A DNA stretch of 64,000 bases from Paulinella micropora (GCA_009731375.1 BJOX01000160.1:787115-851114), one strand, 5' to 3'; shown: positions 9,601 through 21,021, counted from the first letter of the stretch. Notes: a model not told the origin generated them from the sequence alone. Numbers and translations: made by a program.

Positions 9601-10395
9601 CTTTTCATTAAGTTTTACTCATAAAATTTACATCCACTTAAGTGGATCTAGTGGACCGTGACGTTAAGGGTTCAATTTCATTTTTCCTTTGAGCTAGTAA
9701 GGGTAAGACCTCCGGTCTTAGTTGAACACAGAAGTGCTTGTTTTCGTCTGATGTCTTTGCGACAGATCAGCGAAAGCGGCCCGTTAGTAGTAAGTTTGTT
9801 GAAGTTCTCGTCTGAGTGTCTATGCGACACTCGGATCAGAAGTTGAAGAAATCAGCCTTTAGCTGTGGACTCAGAGTCCAAATGTACTATCCCCAACGAT
9901 AGCTCAGTCAATGGAAGAGTAAGTCGGTAATCATGATATAATAACCAAACAGAACTTATGATCAGAGTACTACTCAAACAGAATAACTCATGATGTCTGC
10001 GCGTAATATTAAATTAGCTCAGTGACCGCCGCAAAGACCAAAAAAGCGCCAAAGGACCAGCCGGATAAAATTGGCATTTCGGTGACTGCAGACATGTCCG
10101 GCCAGACGACTCGAATCATGGGCTATAAATAAGTTTTTACCTGCTAATTCGGGGCCCGGTGATTATCTCTTCAGCTGAAAGTTCCCACTGTAGAACTGAT
10201 TCCTACCGTGGCAAGTATTTCACTAATACTACTCAGCTACCGTGCTGATTCAAAGTGGTAATGTTTGCGGCGTAAATGGCTTTTTTACACAATTAGCTTC
10301 CACCTGACTCAATTGACACTGATTCAATTAAATTTTATAGTGAACTGTCACAAACCACAAATGTAGCTCAAAAAAATGCGGTAAATTGCCAGCGG
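9601..10395. repeat. 795-bp non-coding block, first of two apparently identical copies
   Basis: The sequence from CTTTTCATTAAGTTTTACTC recurs at 10406-11200 without a difference that I can see. The copies flank a 10-N join, which is the signature of overlapping contig ends left unmerged. The block has no credible ORF but holds a cluster of hairpins (separate entry). Confidence 0.9.
9705..9879. other. Cluster of four short perfect or near-perfect hairpins
   Basis: In order: AAGACC-tcc-GGTCTT (9705-9719); a stem opening CTGATGTC and closing GACAGATCAG (9748-9770); an outer TCTGA/TCAGA pair enclosing GAGTGTC-tatgc-GACACTC (9811-9840); and GGACTC-a-GAGTCC (9867-9879). Hairpins 2 and 3 share the loop-proximal motif GTCTNTGCGACA although their outer stems differ. 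This suggests a structured RNA or a transposon end. The cluster is repeated at 10510-10684. Confidence 0.5.
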
Positions 10396-10405
10396 NNNNN
10401 NNNNN

Positions 10406-11200
10406 CTTTTCATTAAGTTTTACTCATAAAATTTACATCCACTTAAGTGGATCTAGTGGACCGTGACGTTAAGGGTTCAATTTCATTTTTCCTTTGAGCT
10501 AGTAAGGGTAAGACCTCCGGTCTTAGTTGAACACAGAAGTGCTTGTTTTCGTCTGATGTCTTTGCGACAGATCAGCGAAAGCGGCCCGTTAGTAGTAAGT
10601 TTGTTGAAGTTCTCGTCTGAGTGTCTATGCGACACTCGGATCAGAAGTTGAAGAAATCAGCCTTTAGCTGTGGACTCAGAGTCCAAATGTACTATCCCCA
10701 ACGATAGCTCAGTCAATGGAAGAGTAAGTCGGTAATCATGATATAATAACCAAACAGAACTTATGATCAGAGTACTACTCAAACAGAATAACTCATGATG
10801 TCTGCGCGTAATATTAAATTAGCTCAGTGACCGCCGCAAAGACCAAAAAAGCGCCAAAGGACCAGCCGGATAAAATTGGCATTTCGGTGACTGCAGACAT
10901 GTCCGGCCAGACGACTCGAATCATGGGCTATAAATAAGTTTTTACCTGCTAATTCGGGGCCCGGTGATTATCTCTTCAGCTGAAAGTTCCCACTGTAGAA
11001 CTGATTCCTACCGTGGCAAGTATTTCACTAATACTACTCAGCTACCGTGCTGATTCAAAGTGGTAATGTTTGCGGCGTAAATGGCTTTTTTACACAATTA
11101 GCTTCCACCTGACTCAATTGACACTGATTCAATTAAATTTTATAGTGAACTGTCACAAACCACAAATGTAGCTCAAAAAAATGCGGTAAATTGCCAGCGG
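10406..11200. repeat. 795-bp non-coding block, second copy
   Basis: Duplicate of 9601-10395 at offset 805. It continues into unique sequence leading to the PTH2 gene, so it links the PLV/piggyBac contig to the host-gene contig. Confidence 0.9.
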
Positions 11201-11306
11201 GTCCGATCCCAAAATGTGACTTTCAAGCCGCGTTTCAACCGGGGATAACCGGGTAAGTGTTAAAAGTTGATCGTGTATAAATATTAAAAACTTGATGAAA
11301 ATGTAA

Positions 11307-11346
<40 letters not shown>

Positions 11347-12302
11347 AATAATATTATGCTTCCTCAGACTATAGCATCAGATCCAGATCCTGGACATGTG
11401 CCTCCATTAATAATAATATTAATAATAATAATAATAATAAAGTTTGAGGATTTCGGAAACCAGATTATCAATAAAATTGTTACTACAATAATACTGGGGA
11501 ACGAAAAAAAGGGACTACCGGTAATTGCCAGACTGTAATTGGAAAGCCAGTTTGCATTAATAACAGTTGGTTTTGTTGCTCGCTGAGCAGGCTGACTGCG
11601 GCTGCTTATAACATTATTTTTCCACCACCCGAAATAACTAAGTCGAGAGACTGTTTGATGATTTGAAATTCTGTGGCCGCCCTCCCTTTCGGTGGTATCT
11701 TTATAGCTTTGCTTTTTTCTGCACTGAACGACTTTCTCACTTCCTTTTCATCTGAGATGAAGATAAAGCGCTTTTATGCATAAAACAAAAGACATACATA
11801 TACACATCAATGCACAAAATATAGAAAGATACACATAATGCGATACATACGTTGTTTCAAACAATAGACATGTACAACAGTAAAGGCATAAAAAACAAAC
11901 AAACAAACAAGCATCATACATACATACATACATACATACATACATACACACTCTTTTCACATCATGCATGTCTGTGTTGTTTACAGTATGCTTGTATGTA
12001 GTACACAAACTTGCGTAGACATATGCATGCACCCCGTATCTATTTCATCACTGGTACTTGTCCGTTGCGCGTGGCCCGTGGCTGGCCGGACGGATCAGAG
12101 CGTTGGCTTCGCGGGTTCCACTTGCTTGCTGCGGCTGGCAGTGCTTTCAGAGCGTGTCGAGGTGGCCGCGACCACTTGATTGCTGCAGCAGCTCAGGATC
12201 ATTCTGCATTTACCTCGACATTCTAGATTTCGGGTGTGAAAGGGCCTGGGGTGCCTCTTTCGCACCGCACCGAAAACCAATTTTTGAGGTGCAGAACAAG
12301 CC
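11201..12302. other. Intergenic stretch with short tetranucleotide arrays
   Basis: No gene is recognised. It holds an AATA array (about 11306-11347), TAA/AAT runs (11408-11442) and a CATA array (about 11918-11946). The last part (12050-12302) is downstream of the PTH2 stop codon and is presumably its 3' flank. Confidence 0.6.
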
Positions 12303-12634
12303 TCAGAGCAGTTTGAGGTGGCCGGTCACTTGGTTGATGAGGCTGACCGGGCCGGGTCCCACGGCCAGCACGGTGTGCGAGCCCGCCACCACCTGTGTCC
12401 TGCCCGCGTCGTGGATGGCAGAGTAGGGCAGCCCCGCCTGCTGCGCCGCCAGTGCCAGCGCACGCAACTCTGCAGCGTCCTTGGCACGCAGCACAACCTT
12501 GGGCTGGCCCTGCACGTCGAGACAGACCGCATGGACGGATTGGATAGATATATGGATAGATATATGGATAGATAGATAGATAGAATATATAGAACACATA
12601 GAATACATAGACTACATAGACTACATAGACAGAT

Positions 12635-12696
<62 letters not shown>

Positions 12697-12697
12697 G

Positions 12698-12742
<45 letters not shown>

Positions 12743-12771
12743 GTGGATAGTTAGGTAGGTAGGTAGGTACG

Positions 12772-12802
<31 letters not shown>

Positions 12803-12943
12803 TTAGATAGATAGATTAGATATATTAGATAGATTAGATAGATTAGATAGATTAGATAGATTAGATAGATTAGATAGGTTAGATAGGTTAGATAGGTTAG
12901 ATAGATTCGATAGATTCGATAGATTAGATAGATAGATAGATAG

Positions 12944-12975
<32 letters not shown>

Positions 12976-13201
12976 TAGATAGATTAGATAGATTAGATAG
13001 ATTAGATTAGATAAATTAGATAGATTATCTATCTAATCTATCTAATCTATCTAATCTATCTAATCTAATCTAATCTAATCTTATATCGATAGATAGATAG
13101 ATGGATAGATAGATAGATAGATAGATAGATAGGTAGGTAGGTAGGTAGGTAGGTAGGTAGGTGGGTAGGGTAGGCAAGGAGGCAAATAGGTAGGTAGATA
13201 A

Positions 13202-13239
<38 letters not shown>

Positions 13240-13766
13240 GGATAGATGGATGGATGGATAGATGGATGGATGGATGGATGGATAGATGTATGTATGTATG
13301 TATGTATGTATGTATGTTTGGACGCATGGCTGGATGAACATAGATGCAAACAGGTCCTAGGCGCCTGTCGCTAGCGACACACGGCATGGCTGCACGCACG
13401 CTGTAGGTGTCTCGTGCACACCGCAGAGCACTGCACATTCCTAGACCTAGGTCTGCATGTATGCCTGTGTGTATGATGTATTTGTATGATGTTGTGTGTG
13501 TGTGTGTGTGTCTTATGTGTACGTATCTGTGCCGGCTCGAGTGACAGCGGCAGCTCAAAAGGTGGCGCAACGGCGTTTCCCTGGGGAGAGCATGCTGCGA
13601 AGCAAACTGACTGGCGTGCGAGCTGTGGCATATCGAGCTGGTTCACCTGCTGCATCCAGTCCTTGATGTCTTGTGGATAAGACAGCACCACATTCACCGC
13701 CGCGTGAGCACACTGCGCCGCAATCTGTTACGGCAGCACATACCTTCGAGTCGATTTTCTTTCTCA

Positions 13767-13798
<32 letters not shown>

Positions 13799-13987
13799 CT
13801 ATCTCTCTCATTCTTTTCTTTTTCAACTTTTTTTTTTCCCTTTTCTCCCTTGTTTCTCCTCCTCCTCCTCTTCCTACTACTTACTAACATACTACTACTA
13901 CTACTACGACTACTACTACGACTACTACTACTACTACTACTACTACTGCTATTACTGCTATTACTACTACTATTACTAGCACTACTG

Positions 13988-14021
<34 letters not shown>

Positions 14022-14124
14022 TCTATTACTCTATTACCACTACTACTGCTACTACTACCACTACTTACTACTACTACTACGAATGCTACTGCTACTACTG
14101 CTACTACTACTACTACTACTGCTG

Positions 14125-14168
<44 letters not shown>

Positions 14169-14218
14169 GCTGCACTACTACTGCTACTACTACTACTACT
14201 ACTACTACTACTCCTCTT

Positions 14219-14262
<44 letters not shown>

Positions 14263-14276
14263 TTCTTTTCTTTTTT

Positions 14277-14308
<32 letters not shown>

Positions 14309-15759
14309 TTTTTTTNNNNNNNNNNNNNNNNNNNNNNNNNNNNNNNNNNNNNNNNNNNNNNNNNNNNNNNNNNNNNNNNNNNNNNNNNNNNNNNNNNNNN
14401 NNNNNNNNNNNNNNNNNNNNNNNNNNNNNNNNNNNNNNNNNNNNNNNNNNNNNNNNNNNNNNNNNNNNNNNNNNNNNNNNNNNNNNNNNNNNNNNNNNNN
14501 NNNNNNNNNNNNNNNNNNNNNNNNNNNNNNNNNNNNNNNNNNNNNNNNNNNNNNNNNNNNNNNNNNNNNNNNNNNNNNNNNNNNNNNNNNNNNNNNNNNN
14601 NNNNNNNNNNNNNNNNNNNNNNNNNNNNNNNNNNNNNNTTCTTGTTCTTCTTCTTGTTCTTCTTCTTCTTGTTCTTCTTCTTCTTGTTCTTCTTCTTCTT
14701 GTTCTTCTTCTTCTTGTTCTTCTTCTTCTTGTTCTTCTTCTTCTTCTTCTCCTCCTCCTTCTTCTCCTCCTTCTTCTTCTCCTCCTTCATCTTCTCCTCC
14801 TCCTTCTTCTCCTCCTCCTTCTTTTACTCCTCCTTCTCCTCCTCCTTCTCCTCCTTCTTCTCCTCCTTCTTCTCCTCCTCCTTCTTCTTCTCCTTCTTCT
14901 CCTCCTTCTCCTCCTCCTCCTTCTTCTCCTCCTCCTTCTTCCCCTTCCCTCTTCCCCCTTCCTTCTTCCTCCTTCTTCCTTCTTCCTTCTTCTTCTTCTT
15001 CTTCTTCTTCTTCTTCTTCTTCTTCTTCTTCTTCTTCTTCTTCTTTCTTCTATCTTCTTCTTCTTCTCTTCAACAACAACAGCAACAACAGCAACAACAG
15101 CAGCAACAACAACAACAACAACAACAAGAGCACTTGCAGCCAATTTGTGTACATTAAACAACAACTTTGTGTTCTCAAGCAACCTTGCCCTTGCCCATCT
15201 GGAGGCCCATATTGACCACCATCACCAACTTATGTGCTTCGCGTGTCTGCGAAAGGGCACGCGGCGGCGCCGTAGGGTTGGGCAGGATGAAAGGCTGCTC
15301 CAGCACTGCCTCTCCTAAGTGCTCCGCCAGCCAGTTTGCGGCGATGGCAGGAGAGGGTGAGGAGAAAGGGGGGCTGGTGTGATAGAGAGCGTGCAGAGAA
15401 GCGTTCCGTGGAAATCCCATCCCTACTAACATATCCAGGACTGGAGGCCAGGAGGAGGGAAGGTCGGGAGCGCTGGAGGTCAGTACTGAGGTCGAGGAAG
15501 AGGAGGAAGAGGAGCCAGGGGAAAAAGCGTGCTCTGCTGATAACACATTAGGGGACTGTTCATGTAGAGTTAGATTTTGCTGCGTTGTTCCCGGTGATGG
15601 CGATGTGTCTAAATTCGAAGTTGTGACTCCAGCTGAAATCGATGAGCTTGACACTCTTGATGGAGGTGATAGTGTTTCGAACACCCCCGAAGCTTGGGTA
15701 TCATCCATTCTAAACTTTTTCGGGAAGGCAAGAAAGAGGGGGAAGAAGCCAATCCGCAC
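12303..15759 (-). CDS. PTH2: Peptidyl-tRNA hydrolase 2 with N-terminal UBA-like domain, three exons
   Basis: PTH2 frees tRNA from prematurely released peptidyl-tRNA. Predicted exons on the minus strand are 15184-15759, 13647-13724 and 12303-12509. Exon 1 encodes a Ser-rich leader, a UBA-like segment ([12 protein letters not shown]...[10 protein letters not shown]) and the start of the catalytic domain ([17 protein letters not shown]). Exon 2 (78 nt) supplies [10 protein letters not shown] and ends DWMQQ. Exon 3 supplies GQPKVVLRA, the family signature [10 protein letters not shown] and the terminal VTGHLKLL. Splice sites are GT/AG and all junctions are in phase 0. Exon 3 is 207 nt. Intron 1 (1,459 nt, including a gap) and intron 2 (1,137 nt) consist largely of microsatellite. 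The start could be the first Met or MDDTQASG further in. The family call is very firm; the exon borders are inferred. Confidence 0.88.
12535..13345. repeat. GATA / GATTA / GGTA microsatellite in PTH2 intron 2
   Basis: Long GATA runs pass into TTAGATAGA units (12810-13020), an internal inverted switch to CTATCTAAT (13026-13080), GGTA (13131-13165), GATG and GTAT. The array makes up most of the predicted intron. Confidence 0.9.
13760..15130. repeat. CT, ACT, poly-C, poly-T, CTT and CAA arrays in PTH2 intron 1
   Basis: In order: (CT)n and (CTAT)n at 13768-13800; (ACT)n about 13885-14215; a run of about 42 C at 14221-14262; a T-rich run to the gap at 14316-14638; then CTT-type repeats with TTG and CTC variants (14639-15068) and (CAA)n at 15069-15127. 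Long reading frames across this block are compositional artefacts. Confidence 0.9.
14316..14638. other. Assembly gap (323 N) in PTH2 intron 1
   Basis: Unsequenced run between poly-T and CTT repeats. Confidence 0.99.
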
Positions 15760-15906
15760 AGAGAATTCGGTAAGGTTTAGCCAGAATTAAAATATTATTC
15801 TAGGTACCATTGTGTGGGATGAGTTTTTTTTGGTTTCCTCTCTACAGTCAGTATTTTGAGGTTGTTGGCTGCACCGGGCTGCGTCAATTATCTCATCCGG
15901 TACCGT

Positions 15907-15980
15907 GTTGGCGAAGATGCTCTGATCCACCGTTACTGAAAAGTAACGGTGGATATTAGAGTTGAATTTTAATAAGTAGC
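15907..15980. repeat. Repeat A: recombinase-element 3' end with 13-bp hairpin
   Basis: Resembles 16473-16541 over its length (GTTGGCGAAGATGCTCTG ... TAATAAGTAGC). It contains a perfect 13-bp stem ATCCACCGTTACT / AGTAACGGTGGAT with loop GAAA (15925-15954). The other copy has lost the pairing. Confidence 0.65.
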
Positions 15981-16472
15981 GGGCCTACCTGTCTAGCAGA
16001 CCGAACGAAGCTAAGCTCAAATATCGTGAACGGAAGGAGAGCCGAAAGCATGCTGTGCTAGAATTAATATTTCGAAACGCAAGAGGCTGAAAAATCATAC
16101 TAGTCATACGGGCTGTGCTCGCAGTCATTGACAGTCTTGGCGAAAGGAATATCACATACAGCTGTCAGGAAAAAAATTGAAAGAAAAAGTGTATCGCCAG
16201 TGTATCACAAGTGAAGAAAACGATGAAAAAGAAAAATGAAGCTAAAAGAAAGATGAAAGAACGAAAAAGTAATTATAAACTATAAAACTGGGAAAATGAA
16301 AATAAAATACAATTTAAAATCTTGGTGAGCAAGAGGTCGAGATATGCTGAAAGTCAGCTCAGAGAATCACAGCGATTTTCTTCCACGCTCTCTTGCCTGC
16401 CGGCCCACCCAGTGATTCGTGTCCAGTCCATCCCGTCCAGCCTAAAGTGAACAGGCCCCGGAAGATATGGGT
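15981..16472. other. Non-coding stretch between repeats A and B
   Basis: A-rich in its centre (16160-16320). No gene or RNA recognised. Confidence 0.5.
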
Positions 16473-16541
16473 GTTGGTGAAGTTGCTCTGATCCGCCGTA
16501 TGGAAGGTAACGATGGATAGAGCTGAACTTTAATAAGTAGC
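16473..16541. repeat. Repeat B: same 3' end sequence adjoining the recombinase remnant
   Basis: Diverged copy of 15907-15980 lying across the stop codon of the tyrosine-recombinase remnant, so the repeat probably belongs to that element. Confidence 0.6.
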
Positions 16542-16874
16542 TTGCATGCAGCCACACTGGCAGCTGAACCGCGCTGCGATGTCGTCCAATTGAGAGACTT
16601 CCAGCCCGCCACCCAACACACCTCCGGCTGAAAAATCACGCACTGCCGCTGAACCAAGGACGCCCAACTTGAAAGCGGCGTCAGCGACTCCAGCCATCGC
16701 GAGCGACATTGCATCTCCGATGCGCAAGCTGTGAGAGCTGTAAAGAGATGAGTCGATGCCAACTGTCTGGACAAGGGCGCGGAGCGATCTCTGGATCCAA
16801 GGGTAGGACAACTCCTTGCCTTTAGGGACTGAAATAAAGGTGCAATTGGTCGCTTGTCGTGTGCTGAATCTCAT
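16530..16874 (-). pseudogene. C-terminal fragment of a tyrosine recombinase (DIRS/Crypton-type or related)
   Basis: The 114-residue frame contains SLYSSHSLRIGDAMSLAMAG, matching the H-x-x-R box and following helix of tyrosine recombinases (phage-integrase fold). The upstream catalytic Arg, the usual GRW-type segment and the nucleophilic Tyr are not visible. It is therefore a broken remnant, or it continues in another frame. The specific superfamily cannot be set from this fragment. Confidence 0.6.
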
Positions 16875-17862
16875 GCTGCTAGCACTGTCTATGTGCCTGC
16901 TACTGGATGCCTGCCTGCATCCATTTCAAGTTACTTTCAAATTCACTAAAAATAATATTTTTCCAATTTTTATTAAAATTAATATTAAATCTTTCATTTT
17001 AGATATTAAAATCAAAAAATTTTTAATACAATTACTAATATTACCGCTCAGTCATTGTCCTTACCCCCCCCCCCCCGAGACTTAGTGATTCTTGTGGGAT
17101 GCACACCGGCATCACAGATTTTAAGAGCGTCAACAGGTGCGCTTACGCTTGTTTTTTTCAGGGTTTCCGTACTGTTTGTACCAGGTGTGCTGCAAAGTTG
17201 CACAGTGGCTTTTGTCAGTTATAATCAAAAGATATTATTTAATGTAAGCAGGGGTATTTATCCTTCCAATCAAGGCATACCGAGCCTACTACCTTCGGAG
17301 CAAACATGACTAACCCTGGGACCTCCGGGTTGAAGAGAATGTACTCGCGTACTATAGGCAGGTCTTATGCATACCCAAGCCTCCCCTCCTATGTAGGCCG
17401 CGTGGCATAAGACGAACTCGAAAATCTCCAAACTCAAATTTGTATTTTGTAAGCACCGGACATACAACTGTGATGACGAGCAAAAACTTAGCGGTCACTC
17501 AAGCTACTCAATGGGTTGTTTCCACAGGAGTTCCAGCCCAATGAAAAAACCTAGTCACACTTGCTAAACAGAGTTCCAGCCCAATGGCCTCAAGGCGTTA
17601 AACTGTGACGCCAACTCATAACCCTTTGGTGGTAGATGCTGGGGAGGAGGGTCGTTGCGCGCGTAAAAGATCTTAAACTCCGCATATGCTGGTTGATAGC
17701 CNNNNNNNNNNCCTTTCCATGGGCTGATTGGTATAAAGCTCCTAGAGTAATGTTCTATGCCGTCACTTCCTTTATTCCACCGATTGGTGTGGAGACTTTC
17801 CATGTGGAACGGAGGATTGGATGCACATGGCCTTTTGGCTCAGCAATTGGCAGGAGATACAC
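16875..17862. other. Non-coding stretch with one scaffold join
   Basis: Contains a C10-12 run near 17066, a duplicated phrase AGTTCCAGCCCAATG (17530 and 17571) and a 10-N join at 17702-17711. No gene recognised. Confidence 0.5.
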
Positions 17863-17895
<33 letters not shown>

Positions 17896-18033
17896 GGACA
17901 CCGCGATAGCCCAGTGGTCAAGTTCTACCATATGGGCCCTGTCGCCAGTTCGATTCCCGTCGGTGCCACCAGTATTTTCATTGAACATACCGGTCCGTCT
18001 GGACCAGTATTTTCATTGAACATACCGGTCCCC
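17896..18033 (+). mobile_element. tRNA-derived SINE, copy 1 (3' end lost at gap)
   Basis: The head (17896-17971) has a perfect RNA polymerase III A box (TAGCCCAGTGG) and a B box (AGTTCGATTCC), closes with CACCG/CGGTG pairing and ends CCACCA. The body begins with a 33-base unit, AGTATTTTCATTGAACATAC..., present twice. ATT repeats lie immediately upstream. A 10-N join cuts the copy. Confidence 0.75.
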
Positions 18034-18043
18034 NNNNNNNNNN

Positions 18044-18076
<33 letters not shown>

Positions 18077-18342
18077 GGACACCGTGATAACCCAGTGGTC
18101 AAGTTCTACCATCTGGGCCCTGTCGCCAGTTCGATTTTCGTCGGTGCCACCAGTATTTTCATTGAACATACCGATCCGTCTGGACCAGTATTTTCATTGA
18201 ACATACCGGCCCGTCTGGAAGTGTTGGAACTGCCCTTGCGGGGGTGTCATTAGAGCTTATCGTCAATTCTTCGTACTCCCCTCACGGGTGAGACGATGGA
18301 GGCGCATGTGCAGAAATGCATCAGCCATTGACAGAGAAGCAC
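18077..18342 (+). mobile_element. tRNA-derived SINE, copy 2 (complete)
   Basis: Same head as copy 1 (18077-18152), with one A-box change (TAACCCAGTGG) and a diverged B box (AGTTCGATTTT). It has the doubled 33-base unit, then a body ending CATTGACAGAGAAGCAC, followed directly by an (ATT)27-type tail. The length of about 265 bp is typical of a SINE. No target duplication can be defined because ATT repeats flank both sides. Confidence 0.8.

Positions 18343-18423
<81 letters not shown>
18343..18423. repeat. (ATT)n tail of SINE copy 2
   Basis: Uninterrupted ATT array of about 80 bases. Other ATT/TAA arrays abut SINE ends at 17863-17895, 18044-18076, 19687-19736 and 19967-20028. Confidence 0.9.
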
Positions 18424-18552
18424 GGAGGGGTGCACAGTATGGCACCCCACGGGAAGAGGAGGTGGTTGGGCCTCTTCCCACTGGTTTCGAGGCTATGTCG
18501 TTGTGTTGGCTCCGAGGCTATGTTGTTGTGTTGGTTCCGAGGCTATGTTGTT

Positions 18553-18604
<52 letters not shown>

Positions 18605-18605
18605 A

Positions 18606-18643
<38 letters not shown>

Positions 18644-18730
18644 ATATCTGAGGCGTACTGATGCAGCTAATGGCATATCCTCAACGGACATAAGCCTCCA
18701 ATACCCTTGTTCGAGGTCCTCCACCCCCCC
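18424..18730. other. Unique segment with GTA and TAA arrays
   Basis: Contains three imperfect copies of CCGAGGCTATGTTGTTGTG (18486-18556), then (GTA)n (18556-18604) and (TAA)n (18607-18641). No gene. Confidence 0.6.
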
Positions 18731-19686
18731 NNNNNNNNNNNNNNNNNNNNNNNNNNNNNNNNNNNNNNNNNNNNNNNNNNNNNNNNNNNNNNNNNNNNNN
18801 NNNNNNNNNNNNNNNNNNNNNNNNNNNNNNNNNNNNNNNNNNNNNNNNNNNNNNNNNNNNNNNNNNNNNNNNNNNNNNNNNNNNNNNNNNNNNNNNNNNN
18901 NNNNNNNNNNNNNNNNNNNNNNNNNNNNNNNNNNNNNNNNNNNNNNNNNNNNNNNNNNNNNNNNNNNNNNNNNNNNNNNNNNNNNNNNNNNNNNNNNNNN
19001 NNNNNNNNNNNNNNNNNNNNNNNNNNNNNNNNNNNNNNNNNNNNNNNNNNNNNNNNNNNNNNNNNNNNNNNNNNNNNNNNNNNNNNNNNNNNNNNNNNNN
19101 NNNNNNNNNNNNNNNNNNNNNNNNNNNNNNNNNNNNNNNNNNNNNNNNNNNNNNNNNNNNNNNNNNNNNNNNNNNNNNNNNNNNNNNNNNNNNNNNNNNN
19201 NNNNNNNNNNNNNNNNNNNNNNNNNNNNNNNNNNNNNNNNNNNNNNNNNNNNNNNNNNNNNNNNNNNNNNNNNNNNNNNNNNNNNNNNNNNNNNNNNNNN
19301 NNNNNNNNNNNNNNNNNNNNNNNNNNNNNNNNNNNNNNNNNNNNNNNNNNNNNNNNNNNNNNNNNNNNNNNNNNNNNNNNNNNNNNNNNNNNNNNNNNNN
19401 NNNNNNNNNNNNNNNNNNNNNNNNNNNNNNNNNNNNNNNNNNNNNNNNNNNNNNNNNNNNNNNNNNNNNNNNNNNNNNNNNNNNNNNNNNNNNNNNNNNN
19501 NNNNNNNNNNNNNNNNNNNNNNNNNNNNNNNNNNNNNNNNNNNNNNNNNNNNNNNNNNNNNNNNNNNNNNNNNNNNNNNNNNNNNNNNNNNNNNNNNNNN
19601 NNNNNNNNNNNNNNNNNNNNNNNNNNNNNNNNNNNNNNNNNNNNNNNNNNNNNNNNNNNNNNNNNNNNNNNNNNNNNNNNNNNNNN
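18731..19686. other. Assembly gap (956 N)
   Basis: Unsequenced run between a C run and a TAA array. Confidence 0.99.
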
Positions 19687-19736
19687 TAATAATAATAATA
19701 ATAATAATAATAAGAATAATAATAATAATAATAATA

Positions 19737-19966
19737 GTGCTTCTCTGTCAATGGCTGATGCATTTCTGCACATGTGCCTCCATCGTCTCACCCGTGAGGG
19801 GAGTACAAAGAATTGACGATAGGCTCTAATGACACCCCCGCAAGGGCAGTTCCAACACTTCCAGACGGACCGGTATGTTCAATGAAAATACTGGTGGCAC
19901 CGACGGGAATCGAACTGGCGACAGGGCCCAGATGGTAGAACTTGACCACTGGGCTATCACGGTGTC
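19737..19966 (-). mobile_element. tRNA-derived SINE, copy 3 (minus strand)
   Basis: Reverse complement of the family. The head with A box TAGCCCAGTGG and B box AGTTCGATTCC lies at the high-coordinate end, and the body ending GACAGAGAAGCAC at the low end. It has a single 33-base unit, unlike copies 1 and 2. It is flanked by TAA/ATT arrays on both sides. Confidence 0.8.
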
Positions 19967-20032
<66 letters not shown>

Positions 20033-20099
20033 AAAAAAAAATAGAAATAAATGAAATTAAAAAATAATATTAAAAATATTTTTATATATATAAAAGGAG

Positions 20100-20255
20100 A
20101 GAAGAAGAAGAAGAAGAAGAAGAAGAAGAAGAAGAAGAAGAAGGAGGAGGAGGAGAAGGAGGAGGAGGAGGAGGAGGAGGAAGTGGAGAAAGAAAGAGAG
20201 AAAGAGAAAGAGAGAGAGAGAGAAAGAGAGAGAAAGAGAGAGAAAGAGAGAGAGA

Positions 20256-20289
<34 letters not shown>

Positions 20290-20389
20290 AAGAGAGAGGG
20301 AGAGAGAGGAGAGAGAGGAGAGAGAGGAGAGGAGAGAATCAGAGAGAGAGAGACAGAGAGAGAGAGAGAGAACGAGAGCGAGAGAGAGC

Positions 20390-20439
<50 letters not shown>

Positions 20440-20711
20440 GAGAGAGAGAGATTGAAAGAGATTGAGAGAGATTGAGAGAGATTGAGAGAGATCGAGAGAG
20501 ATTGAGAGAGATTGAGAGAGATTGAGAGAGATTGAGAGAGATTGAGAGAGATTGAGAGATTGAGAGAGATTGAGAGAGATTGAGAGTCTGTGTGTGTGTG
20601 TATGGGGGGGTGGGGGCAGAGAGAAAGAAAGAAAGGGAGATTGAGAGAGAGACACACACACACACACAAAGAAAGAGAAAGAGACAGGCAAGAGAAAGAG
20701 AAACAAAAAAG

Positions 20712-20759
<48 letters not shown>

Positions 20760-20818
20760 CGAGAGCGAGAGAGAGAGAGAGAGAGTGTGTGTGTGTGTGT
20801 GTATGTGTGTGTGTGTGT

Positions 20819-20864
<46 letters not shown>

Positions 20865-20889
20865 AAGAAATGGATAGAGATAGAGATAG

Positions 20890-20934
<45 letters not shown>

Positions 20935-20943
20935 TGTAGATAA

Positions 20944-21021
<78 letters not shown>

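Noticed and set aside
12535-13345. Regularly spaced repeats resembling a CRISPR array
   Set aside because: Tetranucleotide microsatellite without unique spacers, in a eukaryotic intron.
13673-15318. Long open frames of Leu, Tyr, Phe, Ser or Pro runs
   Set aside because: They are translations of ACT, poly-C, poly-T and CTT microsatellites and include N; no domain and no codon-level constraint.
17896-17971. Functional tRNA gene
   Set aside because: A and B boxes are present, but the acceptor stem has an unpaired extra A, the anticodon arm does not fold properly, and the sequence is repeated with a SINE body and ATT tail.
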